In this document: in pieces, positions 7,091 through 12,783 of the stretch | Position numbering within the stretch: position 1 is the stretch's first letter | Layout of the letters: every line of letters starts with the position of its first letter | Assembly: GCA_964415605.1 (NCBI GenBank) | Contig: CAYQBA010000138.1 | Location: 1 to 12,783, forward strand | Direction: 5' to 3' | From: UCB3 sp964415605 | GTDB lineage: Bacteria; Chloroflexota; Anaerolineae; Epilineales; Epilineaceae | Length of the DNA: 12,783 bases | Notes under the pieces: model-generated | The model's input: only the letters and a program-made list of their open reading frames with translations | Databases searched by the model: none | What the model was told of the DNA's origin: nothing | Program-made: the position numbers and the translations under genes

Positions 7091-8602
7091 CTACGGATCC
7101 GGTGGCAGGATCCAGCGGGCTGGGCGGAACGTTCGGGGCTCCGACGCCAAGTCCACCGCCGGGTCGACGAGCGGCCGGGCGGGGCGGCCGTTGAGCGACA
7201 TGGCCGCGTGGGTGTAGATACGGATGCCCGGCCGGTCCGGGGACAACCCGTCGCGCAGGTGGTGGGCGAGCTGCAAGATCAGATCCGGACGGATCTCGAG
7301 CTTGCGCGCTTGCCAGTCCGCGAGCTGCGTCGCCGGATCGATCTCCCAGCGCGCGCCGGTCGCCGGGTCGGCGGCCGTGAAGGTCGTGGACCCGGTCTTG
7401 AGGTCGAGCATCATCCGCCAGGCGAAGCGCTCGCCTTCGCCGGTCCAGCTCGGGTTGCCGGGATACGCCAGGTGGCGCAGCGGCAGGGCGATCTGGGCGG
7501 CGACGTACGCCGCGAGGGCTGCCCGCAGCGGGCCGGTCGGCCACCCTGGCGACGTCGGGGCGGCGGGCGTGGCGGGGAGGACGGGCATGGGCCGTGGGCC
7601 GGGCGCGGCTGGGGGGACGGGCCCGGCGGGTACGGGGTTGGGCACGGCGTGGGGGAGCTGCGCCAACGGGGGATCCGGCTCGATCGGGCCGGCGGCCACG
7701 CTGTCGCGCGCCCGGCGCCCGCGCCTTGGGGCGAAGGTGGCCAGCGCGATCTCCCCCGCCGCGCGCGTCCATGCCGGCGGCAGGAGCAGCGGGAGCGCGG
7801 CGATCATCAGCCACGGGAAGATCCCGATCGGGAACAGCGCGGCATTGGTCAGGTGGAACGCGAGCACGGCGGCGAGCGCGACGAGGCGGGTGCGTGGCCA
7901 GGCCAGGAGCGGGATGACGGCCAGATCGAGCACGAGCCCGCCGTAGCTGATGACCCACGGCGCGGCGGGATGAGCGAGCAGCGGGCCGAGGACCGCGACC
8001 TCGGGTGCCTGCGCGAGGAACGTCCGCACCGGCTCGCCGCGCAGCCAGTCGGGGTTGAGCTTGGCCAGGCCGGCGAAGGTGTAGACGATGGCGATCTGGG
8101 CGCGCAGGATCCACAGGGTCCAACCGGGCGCTGTGGCGGACCGGCGGCGCGGGTCGAGCGCGGCGTCGAGCGACCAGGCGCGGTCGGCCGGGACGAGCGC
8201 CATGAGCCAGGCCAGGAGGCAGATCAGGTAGAAGTGGTTCTGGTAGAACGCGGCGTCGAGCACGAAGACGTACGTGAAGCCGAGCGCGAAGACGACGATC
8301 GCCGCGCGGTAGTAGACGCCGATCGCGACGAGGACGGCGGCGGCAAGGAGGACCCCGAAGTGCCACAGCATGCCGTCGCCGGGCCACGGGCGGACCCAAT
8401 CGAGGCCGGGGTACGTGAAGTGGTAAACCGGATCGACGAAGAGGCCGCGCACCCACCCGTGCTGGAAGAACCGCCCCATCTCGACGGCCATGAGCCCGCC
8501 GAACGCGATGCGGAAGGCCGCCAGCGGGGCGATGTCGACGGCGGGGGGCGGGCTGAGCCGTGCGCGGATGCGGGCGAGCGGGAGGTCGTGCAAGCGTGAC
8601 AT
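7091..8602 (-). CDS. Vitamin K-dependent gamma-carboxylase homologue (HTTM domain plus C-terminal domain)
   Basis: This 503-residue integral membrane protein aligns by eye along most of its length with animal gamma-glutamyl carboxylase, which uses reduced vitamin K, O2 and CO2 to convert Glu to Gla. NHFYLICLL (Asn122, His123) matches the human NNHSYLYGLL segment (Asn159/His160). AGLAKLNPDWLRG (Lys181) matches AGVKKLDADWVEG, whose second Lys is the proposed catalytic base Lys218. FHLTNAALFPIGIF (His250) matches the segment around His287. Several hydrophobic helices cover about 26-285. A Pro-rich insert (about 308-355) and another hydrophobic segment (about 358-378) follow. The C-terminal part carries FAWRMM and NGRPARPLVDPAVDL, like the lumenal domain of the animal enzyme. 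ATG 8602 is used, but its GAGGG lies too close, so the start is uncertain. The gene follows a lipoprotein gene by 43 nt, probably in one operon. Carboxylase activity is inferred, not shown. Confidence 0.88.
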   Translation of the reverse strand: MSRLHDLPLARIRARLSPPPAVDIAPLAAFRIAFGGLMAVEMGRFFQHGWVRGLFVDPVYHFTYPGLDWVRPWPGDGMLWHFGVLLAAAVLVAIGVYYRAAIVVFALGFTYVFVLDAAFYQNHFYLICLLAWLMALVPADRAWSLDAALDPRRRSATAPGWTLWILRAQIAIVYTFAGLAKLNPDWLRGEPVRTFLAQAPEVAVLGPLLAHPAAPWVISYGGLVLDLAVIPLLAWPRTRLVALAAVLAFHLTNAALFPIGIFPWLMIAALPLLLPPAWTRAAGEIALATFAPRRGRRARDSVAAGPIEPDPPLAQLPHAVPNPVPAGPVPPAAPGPRPMPVLPATPAAPTSPGWPTGPLRAALAAYVAAQIALPLRHLAYPGNPSWTGEGERFAWRMMLDLKTGSTTFTAADPATGARWEIDPATQLADWQARKLEIRPDLILQLAHHLRDGLSPDRPGIRIYTHAAMSLNGRPARPLVDPAVDLASEPRTFRPARWILPPDP

Positions 8603-8645
8603 GCCCTCGATGCGCGACAGTGCGCGGCGATCCCGGTCGGGCCGC

Positions 8646-9665
8646 CTACGGCACGACGCGGAAGTCGGGCACCGCGATCGTGCGGTAGTCGGCCACGCTT
8701 GCCCCCGGCACCAGCGCGTAGTCGGTCGTCGCGGCGCCCTGCGGCACGTCGACGCGCACGCCGGCGGCGCCCGCGGCGTCCGGCATGAGCGGGCCAAGGG
8801 TGGTGAGGTACCGCCAGGGCCGCTGCGCGGTGCCGGCCGGCTGCCGGGCGTACACGTGGATCGGCAGCGGCTGCCCCGGCGGGAAGCCGGCCACGCCGAT
8901 TCGCAGCTCGCCGCCGGCGGGGACCTCGGCCGGATCGGCGATGACGTGCGGCGCCGTGGCGGGCGTGATCTCGAGGATGGCCGTCGTCCTCAGCCCATCG
9001 GGACCGCCGGCCGCCAGCGTGTAGGCGCCGACGGGGTCGCCGGGGAATGCCGTCCACCGCTGGCTGCCAACGATCGTCCCGCTCAGCGCGTCGTCGACGA
9101 TCTCGACGGCGAGGTTGTACACCGTGTCGTCGGGCGCATAGACGGTTACGGGCACGGCGCGGCTGGCCGGGTAGCCGAACAGGCAAATCTGGCCGGTGGT
9201 CCCGATCTCGATCGGGTGGGGCACCACGAGCGGCGTGCCCGCGGCGGCCGCGCCCTGCGCCTCGGCCAGCTGGCGGCACGGGTCGGGGATGTATGGTATC
9301 GCTCCCCCCAGGAGGTCGGCCACGCCTTCGGGGGTCACGCCGGCGGGCAGGAGCGCGACGGGGGTCGGGGCGCTGGGGTCGCCGATGTCGGCGGCGGTGG
9401 TCGCGGGCGCGGTGGACGGCGTCTCGATGACGGGTGTGGGCTCGGGGGACGCGGACGGCGCCTCGATGACGGGTGTGGGCTCGGGGGACGCGGACGGGGC
9501 CTCGATGACGGATGTCGGCTCGGGGGCCGCGGACGGGGCGCCGCGGCAGGCGGCGAGTCCCGTGAGCAAGGCGGCGAACGCGAGCCGCATGGTCGCGGGA
9601 TCGGTGATCGGTCCGCGTCGTCGCGCCAGATGATGGCGCCGGGACATCGATGGTGCGTTGGTCAT
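8646..9665 (-). CDS. Lipoprotein with Pro/Glu/Ser repeat linker and beta-rich C-terminal domain, function unknown
   Basis: This encodes 339 residues from ATG 9665. An AGGG seven bases upstream and a TATACT -10 about 40 bases upstream support that start. Residues 26-40 (MRLAFAALLTGLAAC) form a lipobox with the acylated Cys at 40. Starting instead at ATG 9590 would give a shorter, more typical signal peptide, but I see no ribosome-binding site there. After the Cys come three 13-residue units of the type PSASPEPTPVIEA, a flexible spacer. The rest (about 105-339) is Val/Thr/Gly-rich with regular short strands, which looks like one or two beta-sandwich-type domains. I do not recognise the family. 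It is expected outside the membrane, where the lumenal side of the downstream carboxylase would also be. It is an obvious but unproven candidate partner or substrate. Confidence 0.82.
   Translation of the reverse strand: MTNAPSMSRRHHLARRRGPITDPATMRLAFAALLTGLAACRGAPSAAPEPTSVIEAPSASPEPTPVIEAPSASPEPTPVIETPSTAPATTAADIGDPSAPTPVALLPAGVTPEGVADLLGGAIPYIPDPCRQLAEAQGAAAAGTPLVVPHPIEIGTTGQICLFGYPASRAVPVTVYAPDDTVYNLAVEIVDDALSGTIVGSQRWTAFPGDPVGAYTLAAGGPDGLRTTAILEITPATAPHVIADPAEVPAGGELRIGVAGFPPGQPLPIHVYARQPAGTAQRPWRYLTTLGPLMPDAAGAAGVRVDVPQGAATTDYALVPGASVADYRTIAVPDFRVVP
9421..9537 (-). repeat. Three tandem 39-bp repeats inside the lipoprotein gene
   Basis: The units are 9421-9459, 9460-9498 and 9499-9537. 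The first two differ only at their edges, and the third by a few bases. Each unit encodes 13 residues, so gain or loss of a unit keeps the frame and changes only linker length. Confidence 0.9.
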
Positions 9666-9701
9666 GGGCGTGCCCTACCCGCTGTGACCCGATGGAGCTT
9701 C

Positions 9702-9707
9702 AGTATA
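9702..9707 (-). promoter_or_regulatory. Candidate -10 element of the lipoprotein-carboxylase operon
   Basis: TATACT on the minus strand matches the sigma-70 -10 consensus at five of six positions. It would place the transcript start about 30 nt before ATG 9665. No good -35 lies at 16-18 nt; TTGGCA is 21 nt away. The real promoter may use an activator or another sigma factor. The rest of 9666-9858 shows no further gene. Confidence 0.4.
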
Positions 9708-9858
9708 GCGTGCGGGCTACGGCATCGGTGCCAAGTTAGCGGTCTGGCGGCGGTGTCAAGTTGTCAGCGGGCGACTCTGGCCCCCCTAACCCCCCACCCA
9801 CCTGCCAAGATGACACGGTTGACCGCCTCCGCCAACCCTAAACTGGTGACCGTAGGGG

Positions 9859-12567
9859 CTACGGCCGTGTCGCCGCTCCCGCCTCGACCTCGCACGCCAC
9901 CCGCGCCCGGAAGCACTCGAAGCTCTTGCGCGGCCGCCAGGTGGCCGCGTAGCGGGCGTCCGCCTCCGCCAGCAGGCGGGCGGCGGCCTCGAGGTCTCCC
10001 CGCTGGCGCTGAAGGCTGGCCCGCCACGCCAGAAACCCCGCCGTCCGGACCGGATCGATGGCGCCGGGCGCGCCGTCGGCCGTCGCGACCGCGGCCGCGA
10101 AGCGCGCAAGCGCGAGGTCGATGCGGCGACGCGCCTCGGCGATCGCGGCGTCCGTGGACGCCGCCGGCGGGCCCTGGTCGCCCACCGAACCGCCGCGCGA
10201 CTGGGGCCGAACCAGCGCCAGCAAGCCCAGATTCGCCTCCGCTTCCGCCGCCAGCATCGCCACGCGGCGGTTCCCGGCGCGATGCGCATCGACGACGGCG
10301 CCGAGGTCGCGCGCGGCGTCGTCCCAACGATCGGCCCCCGCGATGCTCTGGCAAAGCCGGGTCCGCCCGAGGCCGAAGCGGGCCTTGACCCCGAGGTCGT
10401 CGAGCAGGTCGCCGGCGGGCGCCATCGCGGCCTGGGTGTACCATTGCTCGGCCTCCGTCAGTCCGGCGCGGTCCACCGGCCGCGGGGCCGCGCAGCCGGC
10501 GGGAATGACGCAGCCCGCGGGGAGCGGTGCGGACGCGGGTGCGTCGACGCACGCGCCGTGGGCGCGTTGGAACGCGAGCTCGCCGAGGTAGAGGTGGGCG
10601 AGCGGATCGTCGCCCACGCTCGCGTAGCGCTCGCGCGCGGCGCCCAGCAGCTCCTCCGCTGCGCCCGCGTCGCCTCGGTCGGCGGCTTCGCCTGCCAGGT
10701 GGACGGCCGTCTTGCCGAGGAAGAGGTCGACGATCGTCGTGCCGCTCGCCGACGCCGCTTCGGCATCCCGCGCGGCGGCGAACCGCGACTCGGCTTCGAC
10801 ATAATCTCCACGCGCGTAGGCGAACAGGCCGATGACGAACTGGACGAGCGCCACGTTCCGCGGCGCCAGGCGGGCATCGAGGTCGCGCAGCGTGAACGGG
10901 TTGCCGGCGTCGCCCGGCACCGCGATGTCGGCGCCGAACGCGTGCTCGCCCGAGACGCGGATCTCCTCGTCCGGCGCGCCGTCGTCCTGGAGGTAGAAGC
11001 GCGGGGTCACGGAGGACGACCGTCGCCCCGAAGTCGGGTCCGCCATCTCGGCCAGCGTCCCGAACACCACCAGGTTGGCGCCGCTCTGCTCGGCCAGGCG
11101 GTCCACCGGCCAGAGCCACGAGATGCGGCCCGTCTGCGTGGGCGGCATGATGCCGACGCGCAGATCGCCGCCCGTGGCGGTGCCGAGCGACGCCAGTCGC
11201 GCCCGCAGCGCGCCGTAGACCTCGGCCGAACGGCCGCTGGCGATGGGTTGGAGAGCCCCCGGCTCGGCGCTCATCTCCGCCACCGCGATGCGGAACTGGC
11301 CGGGGATCGGGTCGCGCCACAGGAAGCGCTTCAGGTCCTGAGGCCCCACGACGAGCGCCGCCGCGGACAGCGCCAGCGCCAGAGCGGTGGCGACGCTCCC
11401 CCATGTGAACCATCGTCGCCGTGGCGGGCGCCCCGGCGCGGCGCCGTCCCCGCCAACGCGCAGGATCACGCCGTCCGGGCTCCGCAGATAGCACACCGGC
11501 ACGGCCATGTCGGCGTTGCGGCGCCGGCCCGGGCGTTGGATCGCCCGGCGCGCGAACGACAGGGCCTGGTCCACCGGCTGGCCCTCGGCCACGCCTTCGT
11601 AGACCTCGCGCGCGAAGCGCACCGCAACGTCGTCCAGCACGCGCGCCTGCATGCCGACGACCGCCGGGATCCCCCGCCCGAGGAGCACCGGCGCGAACCC
11701 CTGCGCTACGCGGAACGCCGACGACCGCGCCGAGTCGCACGCGTTGAGGAACACCAGCCGCACGCCGTGCGCCGCGATCTCGTCGGCGAGCTGCTCGGGG
11801 GACACGAGCCCCTTCGCCGGATCGGAGGGCGGCGCATCCGGCTCGAAGAACAGCCCGGCGCGGTCGGTGCGGGGGTCGTGCTCGCCGTGGCCGACGAAGT
11901 GGAACACGTGGAACGGCCGCCCGGCCGCCGCCGCCGCGCGCAGGCGGTCGCGGACATCGTCGAGCGTGGCGTGCGGCACGGTCTCGACGACCGCGTGCCG
12001 GCGGCCCCGCAGCTTCTCGAGCGCCGCCCCGATCCCCGCGGCCTCGGGCCAGGCCCGCACCGGCGGCAGCCCCGCCGGCGACGCCGTCGCCACGAGCACC
12101 CGCAGCGGCGGCGCGACCTCGATGGGCCGCGCCGGCGCGTTGACCGTCAACCCGCGCACCACCGACTGCTCGAGGGCGAGGAACGCCCGTCGCTCCGGGT
12201 CGTACAGCAGCTCCCACGGGATGCGGGCCACCGCCGGCGGGTCCACCACCAGGCGCAACCGCAGCGGTCGCCCGTCCACCGGCACGCGGTCGTACGCGCG
12301 GCGCAGGTCGCCGGGGGCGAACAGCGCCTCGAATAGCCGTGCCCCGAACGCCCGCACGTGGTGGTCGTCGAACAGCCCCTGCTCGAGCCACGCCAGCGCC
12401 TCGTCGACCTCCCCGGGCGCGAACGGGTCGGCGAACACCCCGGCGGCGCGGATGTCGTCGGGCTGCACGGACACGCGCACGGGGTAGCCGGGCGGTGCGT
12501 CAGAGCTCCCGCCGGGCGCGCCCAGGATGATCTCGAAGGTCCGCGTGTCGAGCGGGTGGGCGGCCAT
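9859..12567 (-). CDS. CHAT-domain (caspase-like) protein with one TM helix and TPR-like C-terminal region
   Basis: This encodes 902 residues. The N-terminal cytoplasmic half is a CHAT protease-like domain. After a beta-rich lead (about 10-150) come FHFVGHGEHD with the catalytic-type His227 and VFLNACDSA with Cys277, the His/Cys dyad of clan CD. GIPAVVGMQARVLDD then follows, which is typical of CHAT proteins. A basic patch (RPPRRR) precedes a single helix at about 387-407. Beyond it is a FRIAVAEMSAE... domain (about 424-550), of a kind often found next to TPRs, and then Ala-rich helical repeats (about 570-890) resembling TPRs. ATG 12567 is two bases after the upstream stop, with GAGG seven bases before it inside the upstream gene, so translation is probably coupled. 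The conserved dyad suggests an active protease. The substrate is unknown. CHAT proteins occur in defence and regulated cell-death systems and also in many uncharacterised Chloroflexota and cyanobacterial proteins. Confidence 0.92.
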   Translation of the reverse strand: MAAHPLDTRTFEIILGAPGGSSDAPPGYPVRVSVQPDDIRAAGVFADPFAPGEVDEALAWLEQGLFDDHHVRAFGARLFEALFAPGDLRRAYDRVPVDGRPLRLRLVVDPPAVARIPWELLYDPERRAFLALEQSVVRGLTVNAPARPIEVAPPLRVLVATASPAGLPPVRAWPEAAGIGAALEKLRGRRHAVVETVPHATLDDVRDRLRAAAAAGRPFHVFHFVGHGEHDPRTDRAGLFFEPDAPPSDPAKGLVSPEQLADEIAAHGVRLVFLNACDSARSSAFRVAQGFAPVLLGRGIPAVVGMQARVLDDVAVRFAREVYEGVAEGQPVDQALSFARRAIQRPGRRRNADMAVPVCYLRSPDGVILRVGGDGAAPGRPPRRRWFTWGSVATALALALSAAALVVGPQDLKRFLWRDPIPGQFRIAVAEMSAEPGALQPIASGRSAEVYGALRARLASLGTATGGDLRVGIMPPTQTGRISWLWPVDRLAEQSGANLVVFGTLAEMADPTSGRRSSSVTPRFYLQDDGAPDEEIRVSGEHAFGADIAVPGDAGNPFTLRDLDARLAPRNVALVQFVIGLFAYARGDYVEAESRFAAARDAEAASASGTTIVDLFLGKTAVHLAGEAADRGDAGAAEELLGAARERYASVGDDPLAHLYLGELAFQRAHGACVDAPASAPLPAGCVIPAGCAAPRPVDRAGLTEAEQWYTQAAMAPAGDLLDDLGVKARFGLGRTRLCQSIAGADRWDDAARDLGAVVDAHRAGNRRVAMLAAEAEANLGLLALVRPQSRGGSVGDQGPPAASTDAAIAEARRRIDLALARFAAAVATADGAPGAIDPVRTAGFLAWRASLQRQRGDLEAAARLLAEADARYAATWRPRKSFECFRARVACEVEAGAATRP

Positions 12568-12569
12568 GC

Positions 12570-12783
12570 TCAGGCCTCGAGAAACGCGTCGACGAAGGCC
12601 GGCCAGCGGCAGTCCCGTGCGAACGCCAGCCCGGCGTAGGCCGGCGACACCGGGCCGACGAACGGCCAGTAGATCGAGAGCCCCGTCACGCCACGCCCGT
12701 CGTCGGCGCGTGACGATCGGCGCGGCGTGTCGCCCGCGCCGCCTTCGCCGGCCGGCGGGAGGAAGTCGCGCGCGGGCGGCGGC
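12570..12783 (-). CDS. C-terminus of a clostripain-like (peptidase C11 family) protein, 5' part outside window
   Basis: My translation of the minus strand gives 70 residues and a TGA at 12572-12570. After a disordered Pro/Gly/Arg-rich stretch the protein ends GVTGLSIYWPFVGPVSPAYA, then GLAFARDCRWPAFVDAFLEA. The pattern GLSIYxP...Y..L.FA...W..FL..(F/Y)L is the usual end of clostripain-family cysteine peptidases (C11, clan CD). The catalytic His and Cys would lie upstream, out of the window, so activity cannot be judged. The stop is two bases before the CHAT gene start, indicating one operon. The identification rests on this short segment only. Confidence 0.65.
   Translation of the reverse strand, partial: PPPARDFLPPAGEGGAGDTPRRSSRADDGRGVTGLSIYWPFVGPVSPAYAGLAFARDCRWPAFVDAFLEA

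Noticed and set aside
6740..8599. A 619-codon plus-strand open frame opposite the carboxylase and secreted genes
   Set aside because: Low-complexity Arg/Gly/Asp composition with no motif. The opposite strand carries the conserved carboxylase.
9754..9759. TTGACA on the minus strand upstream of the lipoprotein gene
   Set aside because: No -10 lies at 16-18 nt; TAACTT at 15 nt is poor, and TATACT lies much too far away.
9764..12391. Long Arg/Gly-rich open frame overlapping the CHAT gene on the same strand
   Set aside because: It is an alternate-frame shadow: the CHAT frame holds the conserved His/Cys motifs, the TM helix and the coupled start.
1..12783. tRNA, rRNA, CRISPR arrays, insertion sequences or attachment sites
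   Set aside because: I saw no cloverleaf-like sequence, no regularly spaced repeats, no transposase gene and no terminal inverted repeats.

Overview
This is a very GC-rich window (about 70% by eye) in which every gene I can support is on the minus strand, so transcription runs from high to low coordinates. The gene set is bacterial: aerobic-type ribonucleotide reductase, an ECF sigma factor with its anti-sigma factor, a lipoprotein, a CHAT-domain protein and a bacterial vitamin K-dependent gamma-carboxylase homologue. Extracytoplasmic Pro/Thr-rich tails, CHAT/TPR proteins and GC-rich hairpins without U-tracts would fit Chloroflexota, but I treat that assignment as tentative.

Layout in the direction of transcription (right to left). 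(1) At 12783-9859, the last 70 codons of a clostripain-like (peptidase C11) protein are followed 2 nt later by a 902-aa CHAT protease-like protein with one membrane helix and a helical repeat tail. (2) At 9707-7091, a promoter candidate precedes a lipoprotein with a 3 x 39-bp in-frame repeat. It is followed by a full-length homologue of vitamin K-dependent gamma-glutamyl carboxylase that retains the known catalytic Asn/His, Lys and His positions. (3) At 6902-6357 there is a small secreted six-cysteine protein of unknown function. (4) At 6002-1589 lies the nrdA-nrdB operon. Its promoter is TTGACA-17-TAGTTT with an NrdR-box-like palindrome in the spacer, it has a leader of roughly 200 nt, and a perfect 17-bp hairpin follows nrdB. 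(5) At 1447-1, an ECF sigma factor (TTG start) overlaps by 4 nt (ATGA) an anti-sigma factor that runs off the window.

The RNR is the best-defined system. NrdB has Phe in place of the radical Tyr and Glu in place of the usual first Asp metal ligand. This is the signature of class Ic (chlamydial-type, Mn/Fe) R2 proteins. NrdA carries two tandem ATP-cones and all core catalytic residues. As given, its C-terminal redox tail lies in a different frame from the body, because of a shift inside a stretch holding a 14-C and a 14-G run. A one-base change there restores a 1017-residue protein ending in CEACQ. The shift is either a sequence error or a hypermutable/recoding site.

The least ordinary gene is the gamma-carboxylase homologue. 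Its substrate is unknown, and its two secreted neighbours are the obvious first candidates, but nothing in their sequence proves that. The clostripain-CHAT pair puts two clan-CD cysteine-protease-like proteins in one operon, possibly a proteolytic signalling or cell-death/defence module.
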